From: QIJE01 sp048541835
Lineage (GTDB): Bacteria > SZUA-79 > Acidulodesulfobacterales > Acidulodesulfobacteraceae
Assembly (NCBI RefSeq): GCF_048541835.1
Contig: NZ_JBLEOY010000001.1
Location: 744,001 to 808,000, forward strand
DNA: 64,000 bases
Direction: 5' to 3'
Below are positions 54,427 to 61,979 of the stretch, in pieces. The notes under the pieces are model-generated. The model was not told where the DNA came from. It saw only the letters and a program-made list of their open reading frames with translations, and searched no databases. A program made the translations under genes and the position numbers. The number at the start of each line of letters is the position of its first letter. Positions within the stretch are counted from its first letter, which is position 1.

Positions 54427-55440
54427 TTACCGCATCATCTTGATGGCTAATTCGGCAAGTCTCGTCGAATATCCCCATTCATTATCGTACCATGCCAAAA
54501 TTTTAACGAGGTCATCCCCTATGACCTTCGTGCTTAGCGAATCTATAATGGAAGAATAGGGATCGCCGCGATAATCCATAGAGACCAAAGGTTCCTTGCT
54601 GAATCCAAGTATGCCTCTTAAATATGTTTCTGAAGCCTCTTCCAGCTTTGAATTTACCTCAAGCATCGAGGTTTTTTTGGAAACCTTACAAACTAAATCA
54701 TTAATAGAAACATCGGGCGTAGGTACCCTTAAAGACATTCCGTCAAGTTTGCCCTTTAGTTCCGGTAATACGTCGCAAAGAGCTACGGCGGCACCGGTAG
54801 TAGTCGGAATAATAGATAGAGAAGCCGCCCTTGCCCTTCTTAAATCTTTGTGCGGCAAATCTAATATCCTCTGGTCATTGGTATAAGAATGAACCGTCGT
54901 CATATTTCCTTTTTCTATCGTAAAGTTTTCATGGATTACCTTTGCAACCGGCGCAAGGCAATTTGTGGTGCATGATGCCATGGAAACGATAAAATGTTTA
55001 TCTTTATCGTAAATTTTATCGTTAACCCCGAGAACAATCGTTACGTCCGGGTCATGAGCCGGAGCGGAAATCAAAACCCTTTTGGCCCCCGCTCTGATGT
55101 GTTTTCCGGCATCGTCTCTTTTCCTGAAAAGACCGGTAGATTCTATCACGATGTCTACCCCGAGGTGTTTCCATAAAAGCTCCGACGGGTCTTTTATCGC
55201 CGTAATCAATGTCTCCCTGTCGTCAGCGATTAAATGGTCGATGTCGTAACCGACGTAAAAGCCGGCCTTGCCGTGTACGGAATCGTATTTAAGCAGATGC
55301 GCAAGCACCTGAGGATTGGTAATATCGTTGACGGCAACTACTTCGATATCTCCGTCCTTCTTTATCATATCCTGAAGTACCCTAAAAACGTTTCTTCCAA
55401 TTCTGCCGAATCCGTTTATTGCTATTCTTAAATTCGCCAC
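54427..55440 (-). CDS. gap: Glyceraldehyde-3-phosphate dehydrogenase
   Basis: An oxidoreductase forming 1,3-bisphosphoglycerate with NAD. The Rossmann loop INGFGRIGRN, AVND at residues 36-39 (NAD preference likely) and the active-site C157 (SMASCTTNCLAP) are present. At 337 residues it is normal. The start codon is GTG 55440 with GGGAGGA upstream. First gene of gap-pgk, divergent from the MBL gene, with a promoter in between. Confidence 0.98.
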   Translation of the reverse strand: MANLRIAINGFGRIGRNVFRVLQDMIKKDGDIEVVAVNDITNPQVLAHLLKYDSVHGKAGFYVGYDIDHLIADDRETLITAIKDPSELLWKHLGVDIVIESTGLFRKRDDAGKHIRAGAKRVLISAPAHDPDVTIVLGVNDKIYDKDKHFIVSMASCTTNCLAPVAKVIHENFTIEKGNMTTVHSYTNDQRILDLPHKDLRRARAASLSIIPTTTGAAVALCDVLPELKGKLDGMSLRVPTPDVSINDLVCKVSKKTSMLEVNSKLEEASETYLRGILGFSKEPLVSMDYRGDPYSSIIDSLSTKVIGDDLVKILAWYDNEWGYSTRLAELAIKMMR

Positions 55441-55529
55441 AATTTCCTCCCTATAATATAATATTTACCCAAATTTTTAATTTTTTGAGATTTTTAACCT
55501 CACAATCCGATATTACGGTAATTCATGTT

Positions 55530-55559
55530 ATTATATGATATAACTATAAACAATTACAA
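55530..55559 (-). promoter_or_regulatory. Candidate promoter of gap-pgk
   Basis: On the minus strand TTGTAA (55559-55554), 18 bases, then a perfect TATAAT (55535-55530), predicted start near 55523, leader about 80 bases. The remaining part of this 213-base divergent region is AT-rich with no other clear element beyond the AAGGAGG site of the plus-strand gene. Confidence 0.5.
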
Positions 55560-55653
55560 TAAATAATTTCTTTATTATGTTGTTTAATCGCAAATTTATG
55601 ATAATTATGGTAAAATTAACTATAACAAGCAAATTTGTATTAAGGAGGTTCTT

Positions 55654-56319
55654 ATGTTTAATTATAAGGGGCTTACGATAGAAAAATTCTGCCATGATAG
55701 TTTTTTAGTGAGAAACGGCGAGATCAGCATGTATTTCGACCCGTTTAAATTAAGTAAAAATATTCCCAAAGCGGATTATATTTTTATATCGCACGAACAT
55801 TTTGACCACTTTTCCTTTGACGATATTCATAAGATTATTAAAGATTCTACCGTCCTATTTATGAACAAAATGACATACAAAGAGATAGATTCGCTGCTCG
55901 ACAATAAAATGATTATTATTTCTCCCGGCGATTCAGTTGACTTTAACGGCTTACACATAGAAGGCGTACCGGCTTATAACTTAAATAAATTCAAAGAACC
56001 CGGAAAGGTTTATCACCCTAAGGAAGATAAACAACTCGGATTCATCATTACTTTTAATGGAGTCAAAATATATTATGCCGGCGATACCGACGATATACCG
56101 GAAATGGATGGTCTATCCTCAAAAAATATAGATTTATTATTTATTCCCGTTAGCGGAACGTATGTTATGACTCCCGCCGAAGCGTTGAAAGCGGCAGAAA
56201 AAATTGGGGCCGATATATCTATCCCTATGCACTACGGTACTATAGTCGGCGATAAAAAACAGGCGGAAATCTTCAAAGAAGGTTGTTTAAAAAAGGGACT
56301 ACATTCGGAGATTATATAA
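55654..56319 (+). CDS. Metal-dependent hydrolase of the MBL fold (UPF0173/UlaG-like)
   Basis: A metallo-beta-lactamase fold protein of 221 residues. It begins GLTIEKFCHDSFLVRNG, with FISHEHFDHFSFDD (HxHxDH), YYAGDTDDIPEM and a C-terminal IPMHYGTIVGD, the pattern of the UPF0173 group. The substrate is not known. A strong AAGGAGG is 6 bases before the ATG. The downstream HD-GYP gene begins at or near its end, so the two share a transcript. Confidence 0.9.
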   Translation: MFNYKGLTIEKFCHDSFLVRNGEISMYFDPFKLSKNIPKADYIFISHEHFDHFSFDDIHKIIKDSTVLFMNKMTYKEIDSLLDNKMIIISPGDSVDFNGLHIEGVPAYNLNKFKEPGKVYHPKEDKQLGFIITFNGVKIYYAGDTDDIPEMDGLSSKNIDLLFIPVSGTYVMTPAEALKAAEKIGADISIPMHYGTIVGDKKQAEIFKEGCLKKGLHSEII

Positions 56320-56336
56320 AATTTCCGCATACGAAT

Positions 56337-57287
56337 ATGGAAAAAATAAAGTATGTACCAATAATAATAGAAAGTCTCATCTTCGGTAAAAATTCCGCTT
56401 ATCCCCTTTATATGAAATCCGGCGATAATTATATTCTATACAGGTCTAAAGCCCTTATATTTTCCAAGAGCGACACGTTGAGGTTGAAAAACAACGGCAT
56501 CAAATATCTTTATATCAAAGAGGAAGATAAGGACCGATACGACAGCGACGTCCTTGAGCATGTTAAAACTATCATAAATTCAGAAGACTTAGATTTTGAA
56601 GAAAAAACGGTAAAAATATACACATATTCCAAGGTTTATGCGGAATACGTCATTACGACCGGAGATCTCAAGAATAATCGGGAGGAGATTAAGAAATCTA
56701 TCGAAACCACAATAGAATACTTACTAATGAGTGAATTTGCCTTTATGAATCTTTTAAATCTTTCGGGCTATGATTACAATGAGATAGGACACGGAATAAA
56801 CGTCAGCATTTATGCCATGGCTTTGGCTAATAGGCTTGGATTTTCCAATAAAATTTCGCTTTACGAAATCGGACTTGCGGGGCTTATCCATGATATCGGA
56901 AAATTAAAAATCTCAAGAGAACTTTTGTCAAAAAGAGAAGTGACCGAAAACGAGCTTTACGAGATTCAAAAACATCCCTTGCATTCAAAAGAAATTTTAA
57001 TAAAAAACAACGTAGATAATAATCGTATAATTAACGGAGTCTTAGAACATCATGAATCCTCAGACGGCTCAGGCTATCCTTTCGGTAAATTAGAGGAACA
57101 TATTTCAGCTTACGGAAAGATTTTAGAAATAGTTAATGAATTCGATACTTTAACAAGAAATAGACCCTACAGGATTAAACTAAATACTCAAGATGCACTA
57201 ATCCACATGGAGCAAAACCGCGGACTATACAGTAATGCCTTTTTGAGAGAGTTCTCCCACCTTATGTCTAAAAAGATTTTATTGTAA
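56337..57287 (+). CDS. HD-GYP domain protein, probable c-di-GMP phosphodiesterase
   Basis: The N-terminal 110 residues (YIPLYMKSGDNYILYRSKAL-like segment) match no family I know. The C-terminal HD-GYP domain has HGINVSIYAMALANRLG, LIHDIGKLKIS, KHPLHSKEIL, LEHHESSDGSGYPFG and RPYR; the GYP motif is intact. A canonical 'aDxfDA' reads VNEFDTL, with Asn at the first metal Asp, so activity is not certain. I chose ATG 56337 (MEKIKYVPI); the frame opens at 56283 inside the upstream MBL gene. It would lower c-di-GMP. There is no receiver domain. Confidence 0.88.
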   Translation: MEKIKYVPIIIESLIFGKNSAYPLYMKSGDNYILYRSKALIFSKSDTLRLKNNGIKYLYIKEEDKDRYDSDVLEHVKTIINSEDLDFEEKTVKIYTYSKVYAEYVITTGDLKNNREEIKKSIETTIEYLLMSEFAFMNLLNLSGYDYNEIGHGINVSIYAMALANRLGFSNKISLYEIGLAGLIHDIGKLKISRELLSKREVTENELYEIQKHPLHSKEILIKNNVDNNRIINGVLEHHESSDGSGYPFGKLEEHISAYGKILEIVNEFDTLTRNRPYRIKLNTQDALIHMEQNRGLYSNAFLREFSHLMSKKILL

Positions 57288-57312
57288 ACCGGTACTTTCC
57301 GTTTATCTCGTG

Positions 57313-57398
57313 TGGTGCCGAAGGCCGGAATTGAACCGGCACGGATATTATCCACCACCCCCTCAAGATGGCGTGTCTACCAATTCCACCACTTCGGC
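57313..57398 (-). tRNA. tRNA-Leu (GAG anticodon)
   Basis: An 86-nt class II tRNA on the minus strand. The acceptor GCCGAAG pairs with CTTCGGC, followed by ACCA (encoded). The anticodon stem-loop is CCATC-TTGAGGG-GGTGG, anticodon GAG. A long variable arm follows, and the T arm is CCGG-TTCAATT-CCGG. It lies 28 bases after secG with no separate promoter visible, so a secG-tRNA transcript is likely, as in many proteobacteria. Confidence 0.95.
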
Positions 57399-57426
57399 AT
57401 TATATAAAACTATGCAAATCTCAACT

Positions 57427-57786
57427 CTATTTTTTGCCGACGGTTTTTTCTTGTCCACCCAGAGTTTTAGAGCTATGTTTATAACTACCATGTTTGACCA
57501 AGAGGGTCGACGGCGTTACGGTTTTCTTAATATAGCTCTTAATTGCGATAGGACTTTGCCGTCTTGCGGATAAATAAGATATTAAAAATGCCGAGCCCAT
57601 AAAAACTATAGCAATTATAACCGTGGCTTTAGTCAAAAAACTACCCGCCCCGGATGCTCCAAATACCGTTTGAGAACTCCCGCCAAACACGGCGCCCATT
57701 TCCTGACCCTTACCCTGTTGCATAAGTATAACTATAATCAGAAAAACAGCGGAAACTATTAACATAATCATTAAAAACAACACCAT
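57427..57786 (-). CDS. secG: Protein translocase subunit SecG
   Basis: A small SecYEG subunit. Two membrane segments (residues 3-21 and about 52-72) flank the cytoplasmic loop with LMQQGKGQEMGAVFGG, the SecG signature. At 119 residues it has a longer basic C-terminal tail (about 40 residues) than the minimal 75-residue forms. It is upstream of tRNA-Leu. Its promoter places the transcription start 0-2 bases from the ATG, and no Shine-Dalgarno is seen, so it may be leaderless. Confidence 0.95.
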   Translation of the reverse strand: MVLFLMIMLIVSAVFLIIVILMQQGKGQEMGAVFGGSSQTVFGASGAGSFLTKATVIIAIVFMGSAFLISYLSARRQSPIAIKSYIKKTVTPSTLLVKHGSYKHSSKTLGGQEKTVGKK

Positions 57787-57794
57787 AATAAACT

Positions 57795-57823
57795 ATGTTA
57801 ATAAAATATAAACCTAAAGTCAA
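57795..57823 (-). promoter_or_regulatory. Promoter of secG-tRNA-Leu, start at or next to the ATG
   Basis: On the minus strand TTGACT (57823-57818), 17 bases, TAACAT (57800-57795). The secG ATG at 57786 is 8 bases after the -10, leaving 0-2 bases of leader. Confidence 0.6.
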
Positions 57824-57876
57824 CTATTAACTTTTAAAACTTTTAAAAAACTTTTTTTTATTATAAAATTTATTAT

Positions 57877-58854
57877 ATGGAAAACAAAATTCTAATCCAT
57901 TTTTTTTACGGAGAAGATACTTTCAGGATTATAAAGGAAATCGAAAAAATCAAATCCGGAATATTAAAAAAAGAAGAGATCGATTTCAATTTCGATAAGT
58001 TGACATCTCCCATTCCGGTAGAATTTTTAAATATTGCGAGCAGCTACCCGGTATTTGCGAAAAGAAGGGTTTTACAGATAGAAGATTTTGACGAATCGTT
58101 CCTTAACAATAAAAGCCTACAGGTTTATTGCAAATCTCCGTCTGAAACTACGGTAGTTATATTTTATTTCAACGGTCGTAAGATTAATGAAAATTCGAAA
58201 TTTTTTAAAGAACTGAAAAATAAAAATTATTTTAAACTTCACAAGGTCAGGTTCTTATACGATAACGAATTACCGTCTTATATTAAAAACCTTTCTAAAG
58301 AAAAAGGCATCAAGCTTTCAGACGAGACGATACATTATATAACAAGGTACACGGGCAATAGCACCCTGAATATCAATTCCGAGCTCGACAAAATAACCTC
58401 CGGAGTTAACGCCTGCGGCAATAGTGCGACGGAAATATCGTTAGATGAAGTAAAGCCCATAATTGCTCTTTCGAAAAGGTTTAATATATTCGACTTAATC
58501 GACAAAATACTAGACAGGAACTTAAGGGCGGCATTTTCTATATTTAATATAATTTACAGTGACGGAGAAGAACCGATAAAAATCATCTCCATGTTATATA
58601 GCGAGATAAGAAAGCTTCACAGGGCAAAGATACAGGAACGGTCAGGCATGGATTTTGAAACCGTCTTGAACGTAAACTCAATTCGTCCTTTTTTAAAAAG
58701 AAGATTTATAAAAAACCTTTCGTCCTTTTCGATTCAAGAGCTTAAAAAAATTACAAAACTCTTGGAGGATGCCGATTTCAAACTTAAAACGGCATCCATA
58801 CCTCAAGACTTGGTTTTTGAGGAGTTTATTTTTAAGATTAGCTGTTTTTTATAG
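57877..58854 (+). CDS. holA: DNA polymerase III delta subunit
   Basis: The clamp-loader subunit that opens the beta clamp. The start ILIHFFYGEDTFRIIKEI, the LFSKRFNIFDLIDKIL-like segment (IALSKRFNIFDLIDKILD) and the LYSEIRKLHRAK helix are typical of HolA. At 325 residues it is normal. It is a lone plus-strand gene; no Shine-Dalgarno precedes the ATG, and a TAAAAT ends 7 bases before it. Its last 17 bases overlap the end of rpsT, a holA-rpsT pairing that is common. Confidence 0.92.
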   Translation: MENKILIHFFYGEDTFRIIKEIEKIKSGILKKEEIDFNFDKLTSPIPVEFLNIASSYPVFAKRRVLQIEDFDESFLNNKSLQVYCKSPSETTVVIFYFNGRKINENSKFFKELKNKNYFKLHKVRFLYDNELPSYIKNLSKEKGIKLSDETIHYITRYTGNSTLNINSELDKITSGVNACGNSATEISLDEVKPIIALSKRFNIFDLIDKILDRNLRAAFSIFNIIYSDGEEPIKIISMLYSEIRKLHRAKIQERSGMDFETVLNVNSIRPFLKRRFIKNLSSFSIQELKKITKLLEDADFKLKTASIPQDLVFEEFIFKISCFL

Positions 58855-59107
58855 TATTACCGAGCCTTGAAAGCGCCGAAATTTTTCTTGCAGCATTATT
58901 CCTATGGATTATTCTTTTTGCAGCCAATTGCATTATATAAGATACGTTTAATTTAAAAAGAGTAGATACCTTCTCCTTGTCGTTTTCGGAAACTGCCGCT
59001 TTAAACTTTTTAATATTCGTTTTCATCTTAGAAAGACTTGTCGTGTTACGCATAGTTCTTTTTTTTGTCTGCCTTGCCCTTTTTTCCGCTGATTTATGAT
59101 TTGCCAT
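58838..59107 (-). CDS. rpsT: 30S ribosomal protein S20
   Basis: An 89-residue basic protein: MANHKSAEKRARQTKKRTMRN, then SKMKTNIKKF and LAAKRIIHRNNAARKISALS are the S20 pattern. AAGGGGT precedes the ATG by 6 bases. It has a clear promoter and a leader of about 50 bases with a hairpin. Its end overlaps the convergent holA end by 17 bases. Confidence 0.97.
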   Translation of the reverse strand: MANHKSAEKRARQTKKRTMRNTTSLSKMKTNIKKFKAAVSENDKEKVSTLFKLNVSYIMQLAAKRIIHRNNAARKISALSRLGNTIKNS

Positions 59108-59162
59108 TAACTTACCCCTTAAAATTTAATATTGAATTACAAAGCTTAATCTTAAACTTTGA

Positions 59163-59191
59163 ATTTTACCAGATTTCTTTAAAAAAATCAA
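59163..59191 (-). promoter_or_regulatory. Promoter of rpsT
   Basis: On the minus strand TTGATT (59191-59186), 17 bases, TAAAAT (59168-59163). The leader (about 59156-59108) can form a CAAAGTTTAA / TTAAGCTTTG hairpin before the ribosome binding site, a possible autoregulatory element. Confidence 0.6.
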
Positions 59192-59748
59192 ATTAAATTC
59201 GCGATAATTCGTGAAACTTCTTTTAAATCCCGAACATAAAAATCCGGAATTATACTCTCGTCATGTTCGTACATCGCATTTCTTACGTAAAATGAACTTA
59301 AACCGGAATTTTTTGCAAGAACAATATCACTGTCTTTGTCACCTACCATGAATGACTTGCTAATGTCTATTCCAAATTTCCTTACCCCATTCATTATCAT
59401 TTCGGTATTCGGCTTTCTGCAGGCGCATTTAATATTATACGGCTCTACACTTCCATTTTCATGATGTGGGCAAAAATATAAATCATCTATGGCTATGCCG
59501 ACGCTTTCGTATATTTCAAGCAACCTGCCGTTAACAGCGGCCAAATCATCCATGCTAAAAAAACCCTTCGCTATCCCGGCTTGATTAGTAACTATTATAA
59601 GTAAAAATCCATTCATTTTAAAATATTTCAATGCATCTATAGTGCCTGGTAATATAAATATATCGTCGGGATTTTTTAAATAGCTCACGTCTTTTATTAA
59701 AACACCGTCCCTATCTAAAAAAATACACCTGTTTTTTTCATTTTTCAT
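59188..59748 (-). CDS. gmhB: D-glycero-D-manno-heptose 1,7-bisphosphate phosphatase (GmhB-like)
   Basis: A HAD-superfamily phosphatase for LPS heptose synthesis. CIFLDRDGVLIKDV holds the nucleophile and acid aspartates, IVTNQAGIAKG is motif II, the zinc-binding loop has CPHH and CACRKPNTEM, and VGDKDSDI is motif IV. About 186 residues is normal. ATG 59748 overlaps the stop of the acyltransferase gene (ATGA), which rules out the longer frame from 59805. Heptose versus histidinol phosphate use cannot be fully separated, but the LPS context and an independent hisB favour GmhB. Confidence 0.9.
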   Translation of the reverse strand: MKNEKNRCIFLDRDGVLIKDVSYLKNPDDIFILPGTIDALKYFKMNGFLLIIVTNQAGIAKGFFSMDDLAAVNGRLLEIYESVGIAIDDLYFCPHHENGSVEPYNIKCACRKPNTEMIMNGVRKFGIDISKSFMVGDKDSDIVLAKNSGLSSFYVRNAMYEHDESIIPDFYVRDLKEVSRIIANLI

Positions 59749-60668
59749 GATATTAGGTCCGCCGAATCCGACCTGGTTTTCCACCTGTTGTGTATCCAAA
59801 ACCACTGTTCCGGATATTTCTTTATCATCTCTTCTATTTTTCCGTTAAACATTTTTAGTATGTTAATAGTATCAGACTTCCTATTTCCGGTATAATTTAT
59901 ATTAAGAGGAGGCTCTATTATTAACTTATGCTTCGTATAATTGCCACTGCCATCCTTAAGCCTGACCAAAAAAGCGGGGACTACCGGCACTTTCATCTTG
60001 GCGGCAATATTTGCCATGCCCGGCATTGTACAGGCTTTAACTCCGAAAAAATCGACGAAAACGCCTATTCGCTTAGATGCATTTTCATCCGGCAAAAATC
60101 CGACTATTTCATTATTATTCAATGCGGAAATTATATTTCTGACCGCATTTTCTCTATTATATATGACTTTACTCCCCGCATTTCTTCTCAGGTTATATAA
60201 AATCTTTTCAATATACGGATTATCCAACGGTCTTGCAAGAACATTTCCGGGATAACCCTTTAAACCGAAAGTTTTCGCCAGAAGCTCCCAATTTCCGAAA
60301 TGGGCCGTTAAAAGAAGTATCCCCTTTTTCTTGTAGATACCCCTTAGAGAATCGAAGTTTGATTCCACAAACTTATCTATATTATTACCGTTGTACTTGT
60401 TCAGTCTGAAAATTTCCACAAAAACCATACCCAAATTTTTATAAAACCCTATGGAAATATCTCTTAATTCTTCTTCATTTTTATCAGGAAAGGCTGTAAG
60501 CAAGTTGTTGAGAGTGCTTTTCCTGTGTTTCTTGTCTACCTTATAAAATATTATTCCCAAAACCCTTCCTATCTTTAAAGATAATCCAAACGGAAGAATG
60601 TTTATAAAAACATAAAAACAATAGACCAAAATAAATTCCAAATATAATATGATTTTATTTTTTTTCAC
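59745..60668 (-). CDS. Lipid A biosynthesis acyltransferase (LpxL/HtrB family)
   Basis: A membrane-anchored late acyltransferase that adds secondary acyl chains to Kdo2-lipid A. One N-terminal membrane segment (LYLEFILVYCFYVFINILPF) precedes the HX4E catalytic motif HFGNWE and the PVVPAFLVRL and PEQWFWIHNRWKTR segments. About 307 residues is normal. I chose GTG 60668 (VKKNKIILYLE), overlapping the lpxK stop by 14 bases; the longer start at 60701 lies within lpxK. Which acyl chain it adds is unknown. Confidence 0.9.
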   Translation of the reverse strand: MKKNKIILYLEFILVYCFYVFINILPFGLSLKIGRVLGIIFYKVDKKHRKSTLNNLLTAFPDKNEEELRDISIGFYKNLGMVFVEIFRLNKYNGNNIDKFVESNFDSLRGIYKKKGILLLTAHFGNWELLAKTFGLKGYPGNVLARPLDNPYIEKILYNLRRNAGSKVIYNRENAVRNIISALNNNEIVGFLPDENASKRIGVFVDFFGVKACTMPGMANIAAKMKVPVVPAFLVRLKDGSGNYTKHKLIIEPPLNINYTGNRKSDTINILKMFNGKIEEMIKKYPEQWFWIHNRWKTRSDSADLIS

Positions 60669-61548
60669 TATATCCCCTGTAATTGTTGTAGATAAACTCA
60701 AAAAATGATTTATCTATCGCCAGTTCAAAGTCCAAGTAATAGATTTTGTCGAACATGTACTCATAGCTTTTCCTCTCATTGAATCTTTTTAGTTTTACAT
60801 AATCTTTCAAGGTCGTAATTATAAGATAATCTTTATGGTTATCGAATAAATCCTTTATGCTTTCCATGTCTTTCTTAGAGTAATCGCAGTGATCCTCGAA
60901 CTCTAATTTATGGCCTATCAAGGCACCGCAGCCCATTAAATTATCGTAAAAATAATCCGGATTGCCGATTGCGCAAACCGTTATAATCTTTCTATTTTTC
61001 AAGCCCTTAAGGTTTATATTTTCACCGGTATTTTTATAATCGTTAAAAATGCCGGTCGGCTTATAGCGGGAATAAAACAGCGGGCATGATGCGTTATACT
61101 TTCTGATTTTTTTGTCTATGCTAAAGGGTTTTTTCAATATTCCTTCATCGCACTTATTGACGACGATAACGTCGGCATGTTTTAAAACGCTTAACGGTTC
61201 TCTCAAAATGCCTGCGGGGATAACGTTCTGTCTAAAAATATCTACGGTATTGTCGATTAAAACTATATTAAGATTCTTTTTTATATTTAAGGCGCTGAAC
61301 CCGTCGTCTATTATTGCAACTTTTTTATGTTTTTCATACTCACCGTAAACGTCTTTATACATACATTTACCGGAAATATTCATATCTTCGATATCGGTTT
61401 TTGCTTCTATCTTTGTGTTATCGTCGTCAGATAGCGAATCGAAAGACGTACGGGTATCTTCGGCAAGATTATAATATATATCGTCGTTATCGGAACAAAC
61501 CTTCGCAGCCGATAATCTATTTTTGGAAATTATCACGGGTATACGCAA
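60655..61548 (-). CDS. lpxK: Tetraacyldisaccharide 4'-kinase, C-terminal part of a frameshifted lpxK
   Basis: Residues after the shift. IPVIISKNRLSAAKVC, then VAIIDDGFSALNIKKNL (family DDGFQ), VIVVNKCDEGI, VCAIGNPDYFYDNL, DHCDYSKKDMESI and LIITTLKDYVKLKRF follow the LpxK order. About 55 residues between SAAKVC and KVAIID are an acidic, Asp-rich insert (about 61340-61505) longer than in most LpxK. The coding continues upstream beyond 61548 in the same frame (YIADWEYELPDAVRKL) to the A10 tract at 61644-61653 and there joins the N-terminal part. Treat both as one gene of about 441 residues. Confidence 0.82.
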   Translation of the reverse strand: MRIPVIISKNRLSAAKVCSDNDDIYYNLAEDTRTSFDSLSDDDNTKIEAKTDIEDMNISGKCMYKDVYGEYEKHKKVAIIDDGFSALNIKKNLNIVLIDNTVDIFRQNVIPAGILREPLSVLKHADVIVVNKCDEGILKKPFSIDKKIRKYNASCPLFYSRYKPTGIFNDYKNTGENINLKGLKNRKIITVCAIGNPDYFYDNLMGCGALIGHKLEFEDHCDYSKKDMESIKDLFDNHKDYLIITTLKDYVKLKRFNERKSYEYMFDKIYYLDFELAIDKSFFEFIYNNYRGYSEKK

Positions 61549-61571
61549 TTTTTTAGACCTGAATCTCTCTA

Positions 61572-61979
61572 TTAAAAGAACTGCCTCATCCGGTAATTTT
61601 CGTACGGCATCCGGAAGTTCGTATTCCCAGTCTGCAATATAGATTTTTTTTTTAAATGCCCTTTATAACCGCGGCTTATAATACACGGTTTTAAATTGCG
61701 GCCGTAAAGATATTCAGCTAAAGTATAGGAAAAAGGGGTTTTCCCGGCTCCGCCCAAATTTATATTGCCTATACTGACGACGAATATGCCGGGGTCTTTA
61801 GATTTAAAAATAAAAGAACGGCTATACATCGCCCTTTTTATTTTAGAAAACAATGATATTAAAAAAGATATAAGGACTAAGGGCAGTTTTAATAAAAATT
61901 TAAATAAATCAAACCCTTCTTTTCCGTTTATCAAGAAATTAAGAATACGCTTATGTTTATGCGATTTTGCATATTGCAT
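61572..61979 (-). CDS. lpxK: Tetraacyldisaccharide 4'-kinase, N-terminal part of a frameshifted lpxK
   Basis: LpxK phosphorylates lipid A at the 4' position on the inner membrane. This part has the N-terminal membrane anchor (FLLKLPLVLISFLISLF) and the Walker A loop GNINLGGAGKTPFSYTLAEY. At the A10 tract (61644-61653, T10 on the plus strand) the frame goes wrong and stops at 61572; one more A, or -1 slippage, continues into YIADWEYELPDAVRKL and the C-terminal part. A strong AGGGAGG site inside the aspC end, 6 bases before ATG 61979, argues the gene is expressed. A start inside aspC gives a 23-base overlap. Confidence 0.82.
   Translation of the reverse strand: MQYAKSHKHKRILNFLINGKEGFDLFKFLLKLPLVLISFLISLFSKIKRAMYSRSFIFKSKDPGIFVVSIGNINLGGAGKTPFSYTLAEYLYGRNLKPCIISRGYKGHLKKKSILQTGNTNFRMPYENYRMRQFF

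Noticed and set aside
59749..59805. A longer gmhB start at 59805
   Set aside because: The extra 19 residues lie inside the acyltransferase gene, and ATG 59748 with an ATGA overlap is the normal coupled start.
60669..60701. A longer acyltransferase start at 60701
   Set aside because: It is inside lpxK and lacks similarity; GTG 60668 fits the family N-terminus.
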